DNA of 64,000 nt from Gardnerella coleohominis (GTDB taxonomy: Bacteria > Actinomycetota > Actinomycetes > Actinomycetales > Bifidobacteriaceae): NCBI RefSeq assembly GCF_002896555.1, contig NZ_MNLH01000001.1, positions 372,001 to 436,000 of the forward strand. Direction: 5' to 3'. A program made the translations under genes and the position numbers. Below are positions 37,486-45,470 of the stretch, piece by piece. Numbering within the stretch: position 1 is the stretch's first letter; each line of letters opens with the position of its first letter. The notes under the pieces are model-generated. The model was not told the DNA's origin and did no database searches. It saw nothing but the letters and a program-made list of their open reading frames with translations.

Positions 37486-38895
37486 ATGCATAGTATGCCT
37501 TCTTATAGAGAAAGAAATATTGTGAAAAATATAATAAGCACAACTGGGAATAAAACTCATAGAGTAGTAGTCTGGATTTTCGGGGTCATAGGTATAATTG
37601 CTGTAATTGCAGCCGTTACTATAGGTCTCTTTCATTGGGCTTTATCGACAGAATATACAATATCTGCTCATTCGGAGAAATTTGAAAATCTTCGGTTGCA
37701 GCATGCGGTTGTTGCAATCCCGCTGCATAACCCTCAGACATCTCTTGTTCCCAATGGCAGCGCATTTATGTCAATTGTTTATGAAGATGGCAGTTTTAAG
37801 CTGCATACGGTGAGCAATATAGAAGGCCAAACGCCAATTTGGAATACTGAGGCGCTTCACTATACAGATTCCCATGATAGTTATTTCATACCAGTGAACG
37901 CTAAAAAACCTACAGTAAACTCTATAGAAAAGGTGCAACGTCAGAATTTTGCATTTTCTCTTGCTAATGGCGGTTTTGTTGATCTGTATGACGAAAGCAT
38001 GATGAAGCATAGAGGTAAAACAACATATAAGATTCTTTCTACGACTTCTAAAGGTGAGAGTAAGCAGCAAACAATACGATTTTCAGAGAGCCTATTTATT
38101 AAAACTTGTTCTACCTGTGGCAATCAAGCGTATGCAATTGCTCAAACAGACAAGCATGAAGTTGTATTGTATCGCATGGTCAATGAAGCAAATGTTGGCC
38201 TAAATGAGGTATCGCGGCACCATGAAAAAGACATGGTGGGTGAGCAATTATACCAAGGAGAAAATGAATCTACAGGAGTAATTGATGCTGCTTATAGCCC
38301 ACGATGCAACAATGGTGTGATTACTTTCTTATATTCGTATGGTCCATCGTCTGCTCGCACAAAGGATATGGCAGTAGAACACAGCGATTCTGCTGATGAT
38401 GTTAAAGCTATTCAGGAACATTTTCTTGTGCGATGGGATGTGAAAACTGGTAAAATAACAACAATTCCATTGAAGAACAGCAAAGGTCAAGTGTTGTATG
38501 GTCCGACCACAGTCTCTTATGAGATTGCTGGCTACATAAACGCACAGGCATACGATGAAAAGCTTCTTCATATTGTTGATACCGAGAATGGACGAGTGTT
38601 TACTCTTGATACGCAAACAGGTGTTCTTCGCCGATTGTTAGATAAAGCTACGCGTCAAGAGTCGTCAGCTGGCGTCAACTATCGTTTGCTGGTAGGAAAC
38701 CATGAAATAGTTCGTATACCATCGATTATCGATACCTCTGATTTGAAAGATTTCGTTATCGAACGATTTGATAGGAAGACTGGAAAATTATTGAAAAAAA
38801 TAAAAGTTAATAAAGATTTTCTCTATTTGACAGCTCAGAAAAATACGAGTTTATATCCGGGAATTCCAGCTGTGAATCCAAAATGGTTGCAATGA
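37486..38895 (+). CDS. Membrane-anchored extracytoplasmic protein, unknown
   Basis: 469 residues. One transmembrane helix near residues 27-53 (VVVWIFGVIGIIAVIAAVTIGLF), the rest outside. The exterior part has repeating Asp/Thr/Gly strand motifs (WDVKTGKITTIPLKN, VDTENGRVFTLDTQTG, FDRKTGKLLKKI) like blades of a beta-propeller, but no named family. Start ATG 37486 has no clear ribosome site; ATG 37495 is the next. No partner genes; it shares a repeat-bounded module with the truncated AlbA_2 gene. Confidence 0.65.
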   Translation: MHSMPSYRERNIVKNIISTTGNKTHRVVVWIFGVIGIIAVIAAVTIGLFHWALSTEYTISAHSEKFENLRLQHAVVAIPLHNPQTSLVPNGSAFMSIVYEDGSFKLHTVSNIEGQTPIWNTEALHYTDSHDSYFIPVNAKKPTVNSIEKVQRQNFAFSLANGGFVDLYDESMMKHRGKTTYKILSTTSKGESKQQTIRFSESLFIKTCSTCGNQAYAIAQTDKHEVVLYRMVNEANVGLNEVSRHHEKDMVGEQLYQGENESTGVIDAAYSPRCNNGVITFLYSYGPSSARTKDMAVEHSDSADDVKAIQEHFLVRWDVKTGKITTIPLKNSKGQVLYGPTTVSYEIAGYINAQAYDEKLLHIVDTENGRVFTLDTQTGVLRRLLDKATRQESSAGVNYRLLVGNHEIVRIPSIIDTSDLKDFVIERFDRKTGKLLKKIKVNKDFLYLTAQKNTSLYPGIPAVNPKWLQ

Positions 38896-38994
38896 TCGGC
38901 AATTGACGTATTGGGCTTGATGCTTGTGAATGATTTTGCAGTGTCAAGCCCGATTTATTCTGTCGTGCGTGTAGGGGAAACTAAGGGTAATCGG

Positions 38995-39291
38995 CCCAAA
39001 AGTGTGTCTATTAGTCGGCGTGTAGTTAGCGTATTGCGCTCATCTTTCGCGTAATCATCTATGAATTTGTCAATAGGACACCGTTTGCCAAGTACTGTTA
39101 GGATTCGATAATAGCTGCTATTACGACATTTCTTTCTCACTATTTATATCTACTAACTAGGCAGTTACCGCATACACCACAAACATGATTATTGCAAGAC
39201 CTGTTCTGCATACATGCTTTTTAAGCATGTACTACACCTAACACGCCTCAAATAAGAATAAAAACCAGAAATTCTGTACACACTTTTTGGG
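38995..39291. mobile_element. Candidate small IR-flanked element (MITE-like)
   Basis: CCCAAA-AGTGTGT at 38995-39007 and ACACACTTTTTGGG at 39278-39291 are inverted repeats (one gap) flanking about 300 bp; ends resemble IS256-like termini. Inside is only a 61-residue reverse frame (38955-39140) with no recognised domain, and a TACATGCTT/AAGCATGTA hairpin at 39211-39231. No target duplication seen. Confidence 0.35.
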
Positions 39292-39300
39292 AATTAACCC

Positions 39301-39395
39301 TAATCTAAACTTTTTAACGATAGCCTTTCCTATCGTTAAAAAGTGCACCCAGTATTCATAGTGTGCACTCAAAAAAGTGTAGATACATTACCCGT
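39301..39395 (+). repeat. Hairpin repeat, copy C
   Basis: Same hairpins 1 and 2 as copies A and B, loop CCTTTC; the right part (GATACATTACCCG) diverges from the others. It lies 24 bp from the relE stop, at the 3' side of the TA pair. Confidence 0.88.
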
Positions 39396-39418
39396 ACTTT
39401 TCTAGCACAAATCGCGTA

Positions 39419-39751
39419 TTAATTGTTTGGGTCGTTAGCAATATTTTCTATATTTCTGCCTGAGTAGAATATGCGAATAACTGTTACATTCATTTGGTTT
39501 TTGTCTACTTGGTAGAAAACAGTGTAGTTGTCGACTGGAACTCTTCGTATTTCCATAGATAACCACGGCTCCCACTCAACAAGCTGATATCGCATAGGCA
39601 TAGTCTCAAGAGAACGTATAGCATGCTTAATGCGGTTGACTTGTTTTTCCGCCGTTTTAGGAACTTGTAAATTAAAGCGAATGTATTCGTATAGCTCAGT
39701 GAGATCAAGGAACGCTTGCGGAGAATAAATGACGCTATAGGTTGTGCTCAT
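39419..39751 (-). CDS. RelE/ParE-family toxin
   Basis: 110 residues of the RelE/ParE superfamily: YSVIYSPQAFLDLTELYEYI at the N-terminus and the C-terminal strand TVIRIFYSGRNIENI with basic residues. RelE-type toxins cut mRNA at the ribosome or poison gyrase (ParE); fold alone does not decide. Overlaps the antitoxin stop by four bases (ATGA), which is classic for antitoxin-first pairs. Confidence 0.87.
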   Translation of the reverse strand: MSTTYSVIYSPQAFLDLTELYEYIRFNLQVPKTAEKQVNRIKHAIRSLETMPMRYQLVEWEPWLSMEIRRVPVDNYTVFYQVDKNQMNVTVIRIFYSGRNIENIANDPNN

Positions 39752-40053
39752 ACGCCGTATTCCTTAGCGAAGAATTGGTCTACTTCATCTGCACTGTATT
39801 GTTTGCCAGTTGAAATAGAGTCGATGCCTTTTTGTAATTCTTTATCCAACTCGGCTCTTGTTAAGCTGCCTAAAGCAGTAGGCTTATTAGTTGGCAAGCG
39901 AAGTTCAAATGGCATGCCTTTTTGTAAAACAATCTGGCTGTAAAGCATTTGGATTGCTGAAGATGGAGTTATTCCAAGCTGATTCAAGATACTTTCAGCG
40001 TTTTCTTTAAGATTTGTATCGATTCTTGCATATACAACGTTCGTGTTTGTCAT
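39748..40053 (-). CDS. RelB/DinJ-family antitoxin
   Basis: 101 residues with the ribbon-helix-helix N-terminus NVVYARIDTNLKENAESILNQLGITPSSAIQMLY and Pro/Leu-rich C-terminus that wraps the toxin, typical of RelB/DinJ. AAGGACGG upstream on this strand. Binds its own promoter and neutralises the RelE-like toxin. Confidence 0.87.
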   Translation of the reverse strand: MTNTNVVYARIDTNLKENAESILNQLGITPSSAIQMLYSQIVLQKGMPFELRLPTNKPTALGSLTRAELDKELQKGIDSISTGKQYSADEVDQFFAKEYGV

Positions 40054-40144
40054 TATGTTACCGTCCTTTATGCGCTTATTTTACAAAATAGTTGCAAGCA
40101 TACGCAAGCAATTGAAAGCAATATATTTATTTCAGTGAGATAAA

Positions 40145-40252
40145 CCATCTTAAACTCTTTAACGATAGCCTTTCCTATCGTTAAAAAGTGCACCCAGTAT
40201 CCATAGTGTGCACTCAAAAAAGTGTAGCTATACTAGGAGTTCTCTCAATCCA
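40145..40252 (+). repeat. Hairpin repeat, copy D
   Basis: Same hairpin structures, loop CCTTTC. Right flank to about 40316 (TACAGAATCAGTGGCGC and on) is also shared with copy E, so D and E share a longer ~170-bp block. Confidence 0.9.
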
Positions 40253-40407
40253 TACAGAATCAGTGGCGCTTCTTTACAAATCGTGACTGTTTCAAGATAT
40301 CGTTTTGATGACATGTGATGATGACAATGGTAAATGAGCATAGGCATATGCATGATTTAGTAAAAATTTGATTGATTATTTTATTTTATTTTATGCTGAG
40401 TGTTGCT

Positions 40408-40503
40408 AAATGCGTATAATTATGTGATAAAAAACACTAAAATACGTATAATAATGTGATTAAATGCACCAAAACATATATAATAATGTGATATACGATA
40501 AAA
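40408..40503. repeat. 32-bp tandem repeat x3
   Basis: Three adjacent 32-bp units start at 40408, 40440 and 40472, each with ACGTATAATAATGTGAT-like cores. They lie 118 bp upstream of the DUF4143 ATPase. The core contains TATAAT, so may form promoters or an operator array. Confidence 0.85.
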
Positions 40504-40620
40504 GATAACGCAAAATATAACAGAACAACAGTGCAACTACGCGTAGAAAAAGCAACGCGACAAAACAATAATACGGTTGCAATATTTAATAGCGTAACGT
40601 CAAGTGAAAGGTGAGTAATC

Positions 40621-41958
40621 ATGAAAAGGCTGATTATGAGCAAACTTTTAGCATGGAAGAACTCGCCGTACCGTAAACCATTGATATTAAAAGGCGTGCG
40701 TCAAGTTGGTAAAACTTGGATATTAAAAGAATTTGGTAAGCTTTACTACAAAAATATTGCTTATTTTAACTTCGACGAAAACAAAGAATATAAGCAATTC
40801 TTTGAAACCACTAAAAGCGTGGAGCGAATTTTACAAAACCTCATGCTTGCAAGTGGTCAAAAAATCGAAGCAGAAAACACGCTGATTATATTTGACGAGG
40901 TTCAGGACTGTCCAGAAGTAATAAACTCGATGAAATATTTTTGCGAAAACGCTCCGCAGTATCATGTTGCTTGTGCTGGATCATTACTTGGAATAACGCT
41001 TGCAAAACCATCTTCATTCCCAGTTGGAAAAGTTAATTTTATGCAAATAAATCCAATGACTTTCACGGAGTTTTTGCTTGCTAATGGAGATGGAAATCTA
41101 GCGAAGTATATTGAACAAATCGATAAAATAGAGCCGATTCCAGACGCATTTTTTAATCCTCTATACGAGAAATTAAAAATGTATTATGTTACAGGGGGAA
41201 TGCCTGAATCAGTTTTAATGTGGACTAAAGCGCGAGATGTAAACGCAATGCAAGAAACGTTGTTTGAGATTATAACAGCTTATGAACGAGATTTTGCTAA
41301 ACATCCTAGTGTTAGTGAGTTTCCTAAAATATCAATGATTTGGAATTCTATTCCGTCTCAACTTGCGCGTGAAAACAAAAAATTCTTGTATAAAGTTGTT
41401 AAAAATGGTGCGCGAGCAAGAGAATATGAAGATGCTTTGCAATGGCTAGTATCGGCACAATTGGTGTATAAAGTTTATAGAAATACTGCGCAGAGTTTAC
41501 CTATTGCTGCTTATGATGATGTATCTGCTTTTAAGATTTATTTGGCAGATGTTGGCTTGTTAAGGCGATTATCTCAACTTGCTCCTACTGCGTTTGCGGA
41601 AGGTAATAGGCTGTTTACTGAGTTTAAGGGTGCTTTAACAGAAAATTATGTTTTGCAAGCGCTACTTACTCAATTTGAAGTGATGCCTAGATACTGGTCT
41701 CAAACGAATCCGCCGTATGAAGTGGATTTTCTTATTCAACGAGAAAATGATATTTTCCCTATTGAGGTTAAATCTGAAGCAAATATTAATAGTAGAAGTT
41801 TGAAAAAGTTTAAAGAATTATTCCCTAATCAAACGAAATTACGCATACGATTCTCGCTGAATAATCTCAAACTAGATGATGATATGTTGAATATTCCGTT
41901 ATTTATGGCTGATTACACGGATAAGCTTATAGAACTTGCGCTGAAAGAGAATAATTAA
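40621..41958 (+). CDS. AAA ATPase with DUF4143 domain
   Basis: 445 residues. AAA/P-loop domain: Walker A LKGVRQVGKTW near residue 23, Walker B TLIIFDEVQDCPE near 87; then a winged-helix region and DUF4143 with the PD-(D/E)XK-like EVDFLIQREND ... PIEVKSEANIN near 368-390. AAAGGTGAG precedes ATG 40621. Family function is unsettled; members are frequent in accessory genomes and may act on DNA. One gene per repeat-bounded module. Confidence 0.88.
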   Translation: MKRLIMSKLLAWKNSPYRKPLILKGVRQVGKTWILKEFGKLYYKNIAYFNFDENKEYKQFFETTKSVERILQNLMLASGQKIEAENTLIIFDEVQDCPEVINSMKYFCENAPQYHVACAGSLLGITLAKPSSFPVGKVNFMQINPMTFTEFLLANGDGNLAKYIEQIDKIEPIPDAFFNPLYEKLKMYYVTGGMPESVLMWTKARDVNAMQETLFEIITAYERDFAKHPSVSEFPKISMIWNSIPSQLARENKKFLYKVVKNGARAREYEDALQWLVSAQLVYKVYRNTAQSLPIAAYDDVSAFKIYLADVGLLRRLSQLAPTAFAEGNRLFTEFKGALTENYVLQALLTQFEVMPRYWSQTNPPYEVDFLIQRENDIFPIEVKSEANINSRSLKKFKELFPNQTKLRIRFSLNNLKLDDDMLNIPLFMADYTDKLIELALKENN

Positions 41959-42148
41959 GAAAGAAAAAGAGAACGATTGAGAAAGAAAGATAATTAAGAA
42001 ATGAAGATAATTAAAAAAGTGAGCGATTAGAAGATATAGAAATAAACTAGTGCAAAAGTTAAAAGAGTGTCAATCGACGAAGCGTTACAAATCCAGCCTA
42101 GGGGGTGGGCTTCTAGGCTGATTTCATTCCCAAAAATCAAGCTATCAA

Positions 42149-42258
42149 GCCAATCTTAAACTTTTTAACGATAGCTCGCTCCTATCGTTAAAAAGTGCAC
42201 CCAGTATCAATAGTGTGCACTCAAAAAAGTGTAGCTATACTTGGAGTTCTCTCAATCC
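42149..42258 (+). repeat. Hairpin repeat, copy E
   Basis: Hairpin arms conserved; hairpin 1 loop CTCGCTC. A terminator-like AGCCTAG hairpin lies upstream (42095-42125) and the right flank to about 42318 matches copy D. 42383-42402 holds a partial inverted copy (GCTATCGTTAAAAGGTTTA). Confidence 0.9.
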
Positions 42259-42429
42259 ATACAGAATCAGTGGCGCTCCTTTACAAATCGTGACTGTTTC
42301 AAGATATCGTTTTGATGATTTTTACTGTGCTTGCAGTCTAATTGCTGCGTTTTAGGCTTTGTCTAGCAAGGCTTAGCGAGGGCTATCGTTAAAAGGTTTA
42401 GCGCATTATTGTCAGAGCAAGGCTTCCTA

Positions 42430-43713
42430 TTAGTTTTTTAAGCAGCCGATAGGAACCACATAAACACCGTCTTTACGGCAATACGCAAAGTCGCCTGTTC
42501 CAGTTAAAACCATAAGGAAAGATGGCGCGTTCATTTTATCGGTATCGATTTTATCTTTCATCGCTTTAAGGCTTTTTGCACCATCTTCAATGAGTTTGCT
42601 GCCACCGAGTTTAATTTCAATAAGACCGTATTTACCGTTTCTTAAATGAATAACCGCATCGCATTCCTGTCCGTCTTTATCTCTGTAGTGGTAAACCTCG
42701 CCGCCTAGAGAATCTGCAAAAATGCGCAAATCTCTGACGCAAAGTGTCTCAAACATAAAACCGAAAGTATTTAAGTCATTTATCAAGTCGTTTGGTCCGA
42801 TTCCCAAAGCCGCTGCAGCGATAGACGGGTCAATATAGTAACGTGTATCGGATGAACGAATAGCAGTTTTTGATCTTAGATTTGGATTCCAGGCAGGCAT
42901 ATCTTCTACAACAAATATTTTGCGAAGCGCATCAACATACGACGCAACAGTTTCCTCGCTAATTGGCGTATCTTCGTTAGTGGAAATATCCCGCGAAAGC
43001 ACTGTATTTGGTACTTGTGCTCCTTGATTTCTTGCGTATGAGCGCATAAGGCGCTTAACTTTTTCAGCATTTTTTTGTACGCCATCGGCGCGATTAATGT
43101 CGGAGTGTACAACAGCGTCATAGTAATCAAAAGCTTGATCTAAAGCAATTTCATCACGCATATCCACCGCTTGCGGCCATCCTCCACGGCATACAAGAAA
43201 AGCTAGGCTGTCAATACTTAAGTTTGAATCACCCTCAATATCCTTAGTTCCCGAAAAAAGGTTCTCCAAGCTAACTTCGCCAGTGGAATCACCGGATTCA
43301 TACAAGCTCATTGGTCTCATCGTTAGCCACGTGAAGCGCCCAGTACCAGAGTGAGTAATTTCTGTAGTATCCGCAGGAACGGCAGAACCAGTTAGTATAA
43401 ATTGACCAAGCTTACTACGATGATCCACCTCAAACCGTATTGCATCCCAAAGTTTTTGAGCGAGCTGCCATTCGTCAATTAATCTTGGAGTATCGCCATT
43501 CAGTAATCGCTTTGGACTTAGTTCCGACATAGCGATATTCTGTTCTTTCTTTTCCGGGTCGTCCATATATAGAACGCTTGCTGCAAATTGTTCTGCAGTA
43601 GTGGTTTTACCGCACCATTTCGGCCCTTCAATCAGTACTGCGCCTTTGCCTTCTAGCTTTCTTTTTAAAATATCGTCGGCAATTCTTTTCCTATATTTTT
43701 TCAACTTTGTCAC
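42430..43713 (-). CDS. AAA ATPase with DUF4143 domain, second copy
   Basis: 427 residues, a divergent DUF4143 ATPase: Walker A IEGPKWCGKTTTAEQ near residue 28, Walker B RLIDEWQLAQ near 77, EVYHYRDKDGQECDAVIHLRN and GLIEIKLGGSK for the nuclease-like C-terminal part. Start GTG 43713 is only weakly supported. Neither close in sequence to the 40621 copy nor to that at 56839. The upstream 23-bp repeat (43778-43879) is the likely control region. Confidence 0.85.
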   Translation of the reverse strand: MTKLKKYRKRIADDILKRKLEGKGAVLIEGPKWCGKTTTAEQFAASVLYMDDPEKKEQNIAMSELSPKRLLNGDTPRLIDEWQLAQKLWDAIRFEVDHRSKLGQFILTGSAVPADTTEITHSGTGRFTWLTMRPMSLYESGDSTGEVSLENLFSGTKDIEGDSNLSIDSLAFLVCRGGWPQAVDMRDEIALDQAFDYYDAVVHSDINRADGVQKNAEKVKRLMRSYARNQGAQVPNTVLSRDISTNEDTPISEETVASYVDALRKIFVVEDMPAWNPNLRSKTAIRSSDTRYYIDPSIAAAALGIGPNDLINDLNTFGFMFETLCVRDLRIFADSLGGEVYHYRDKDGQECDAVIHLRNGKYGLIEIKLGGSKLIEDGAKSLKAMKDKIDTDKMNAPSFLMVLTGTGDFAYCRKDGVYVVPIGCLKN

Positions 43714-43777
43714 CCTGTTTTCTAATTAAGTCTGCTCGTATTTTCTACTGATAATTATGAATTCTATCATCATTTTC

Positions 43778-43879
43778 CGACGATTGGCGGGTTTTCGTGT
43801 CGATGATTGGCGCAATTCTGTTCCGACGATTGGCGAAATTCTGTTCCGATGTTTGGCGGAATCAGTGAGGATGATTGGA
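43778..43879. repeat. 23-bp tandem repeat x4.4
   Basis: Units at 43778, 43801, 43824 and 43847 plus a partial, with CGACGATTGGCG or CGATGATTGGCG cores and exact 23-bp period. It is just upstream (65 bp) of the leftward DUF4143 gene, where an operator would lie. Confidence 0.9.
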
Positions 43880-44086
43880 AAGCGCGGTGTGCGAAGTGCA
43901 TGTCATCAAGTCATAAAGGGCAAGATATTTAGTGCGCTGTGATAGTTTGCGTTTTCGTTCTGACGTTTGTTTGTGTTTATAAAGGTGAGTGTAAGACTAA
44001 ATAATCTTGTTAGAAAGAAAAAATTTGTGCTAGTTTGAAAGATTTAATAAAATACTCTTATTGGTGTAGCATATGTAAATAACAGT

Positions 44087-44130
44087 ACCCGACGCGCCTC
44101 TTAACAATGCGGGCCAAGTCGGGTCTTTTG
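44087..44130 (+). terminator. Hairpin with T tract before DUF4097 gene
   Basis: ACCCGAC (44087-44093) pairs with GTCGGGT (44118-44124), with GC pairing inside, followed by CTTTTGATTTT. Inside it sits the start of an IS-end-like sequence TTTTGGCCTATAACCAAGAT (44132-44151). May be a terminator or attenuator. Confidence 0.55.
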
Positions 44131-44173
44131 ATTTTGGCCTATAACCAAGATATTTAACAAGGGAGTTGTTCAA

Positions 44174-44776
44174 GTGGTGAATAGTAGGAAGTTTGTAGCA
44201 AAAACGAAAGATGTTAGCTTAACGGTTAGAAGGGCTGATTCTTTTAGTATTAGTTGTGTTAATTGTGAAAAAGACGTGTTTGGGATTGATGAAAATCAAG
44301 ATGGTATAAAACTTGTTCAAACAGAAAAAGTGTCGGCTTTTTACTGGTTGCATTGGCTTGCTAAAGGCAGTCCTGAGGTAATTATTTCGTTGCCGGAGAG
44401 TGTTGATTTTTGTGAGATTGAAGCTGAGTCTAATCGAGTATTAGTAACGGATATTAAAGCTGACAAGATTTATGCGGAGGTTCATAACGGCAGGGTGGAA
44501 GCAAGGAATGTTCAGGCGAATGATGTTTTTCTAAAGTGTCTTAATGGTTCTGCTGTGGCGAATAATGTTAAGGTTGTTGCTTCTTGCATGGTGGATACGT
44601 TAAATGGTACGAGTGTTTTAGAAGGAGAAATTACCAAAGGCGCATGTCTTGAAGTAGATTGTGAGAATGGCGTGGCTGAAGTTTGTGATAAGCATAAAGC
44701 AGATCTTGGGTACAAAACAGATGGATGTGCTCACTACGTTGTGCACTGCCTTAATGGGAAAGCTGTAGTGAAGTAA
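44174..44776 (+). CDS. DUF4097-family beta-helical protein
   Basis: 200 residues of repeated short beta-strands (AEVHNGRVEARNVQAND; LKCLNGSAVANNVKV; VDTLNGTSVLEGEI), typical of DUF4097 right-handed beta-helices. No signal peptide visible. Start: GTG 44174 (or 44177) after AAGGGAG. Role unknown; adhesin-like surface or intracellular structure proposed for the family. Confidence 0.75.
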   Translation: MVNSRKFVAKTKDVSLTVRRADSFSISCVNCEKDVFGIDENQDGIKLVQTEKVSAFYWLHWLAKGSPEVIISLPESVDFCEIEAESNRVLVTDIKADKIYAEVHNGRVEARNVQANDVFLKCLNGSAVANNVKVVASCMVDTLNGTSVLEGEITKGACLEVDCENGVAEVCDKHKADLGYKTDGCAHYVVHCLNGKAVVK

Positions 44777-44839
44777 TACTGTTTTGGTGTTTTGTGTCCG
44801 TCACTGTGACTAGTAGCACGAAATAGAGTTTGGCATATT

Positions 44840-44983
44840 CTAAAAAATGATTTTAAATGTTTGCAGTGGAGTCTTTAATGCAGAATCAAGCATTCCTACA
44901 TCTCGGATACCTGAAGAACCGCCGCTTATTTCAATCAGAGCTTGGTGAAGTTTAATCACCTGTTCTCGTGTTAAATACTTCAT
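44840..44983 (-). pseudogene. Doc toxin, truncated
   Basis: The reverse strand encodes 47 residues matching only the Doc N-terminus (KYLTREQVIKLHQALIEISG, GIRDVGMLDSALKTPLQTF). The catalytic HxFxDGN motif is absent. Overlaps the Phd stop by four bases (ATGA), so the pair was phd-doc before the toxin was lost. Confidence 0.8.
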
Positions 44984-45228
44984 TTGGCAAGTTCCTCATA
45001 GACTTTTTTATTCTTTTTGATGAACATGTTGGATAACGCCATAACTTCATCGTCTGCTGGAACAGTAACTTTTTCAGTTTTGGCTTTTGGGAATTCTAAA
45101 ATTACGTAGCGAGGAGCGTTGTTTTTTAAAATAACAGCTGATCCGTATGTGTCAACAAGTCGCGCAACTTTAGAAAAGTTTTGATTTGCTTCGGAAATAG
45201 AAACAAGTGTGTCTGTATTTACATTCAT
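44980..45228 (-). CDS. Phd/YefM-family antitoxin
   Basis: 82 residues with the Phd N-terminal DNA-binding region (LVSISEANQNFSKVARLVDTYG, VILKNNAPRYVILEF) and an acidic C-terminal part. An ATG at 45243 overlaps the GGAGG site; ATG 45228 is better placed. Partner toxin is broken, so the antitoxin may only regulate or protect against related toxins. Confidence 0.85.
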   Translation of the reverse strand: MNVNTDTLVSISEANQNFSKVARLVDTYGSAVILKNNAPRYVILEFPKAKTEKVTVPADDEVMALSNMFIKKNKKVYEELAK

Positions 45229-45350
45229 ATGTATAACCTCCATTTTTAGGAGAATTATAGCATATATTTTAGGATAAATAAATCCTAAGTATTTTGAGAG
45301 TCATTTTATAAATGACATATAGTCTATATGTGATTTAGTTGTTTATGTTT

Positions 45351-45454
45351 TGGGGAACAAATCGGTGTAATAATTGTAAAAAAGTTCCCTACATTATTGA
45401 TTATTGGGGAACAAAACGGTATTTTATTTAAGTAAATGTTCCCCAATTTATGTG
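45351..45454. promoter_or_regulatory. Repeated dyads upstream of Fic gene
   Basis: GGGGAACAAATCGGT (45352-45366) and GGGGAACAAAACGGT (45405-45419) are direct repeats, with GTTCCC inverted copies at 45390-45396 and 45437-45443. Likely operator(s) between the divergent phd and fic genes. Confidence 0.6.
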
Positions 45455-45470
45455 AAAAAGGAGTGTGAAG

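Noticed and set aside
38955-39140. 61-residue reverse frame
   Set aside because: No recognisable domain or ribosome site; lies in a MITE-like segment.
40408-40503. CRISPR-like short array
   Set aside because: Units abut with no spacers and are degenerate; a plain tandem repeat.
43757-43942. 61-residue frame
   Set aside because: Coded by the 23-bp tandem repeats; not a real protein.
44087-44124. tRNA or structured RNA gene
   Set aside because: Only one main stem and a T tract; no cloverleaf.
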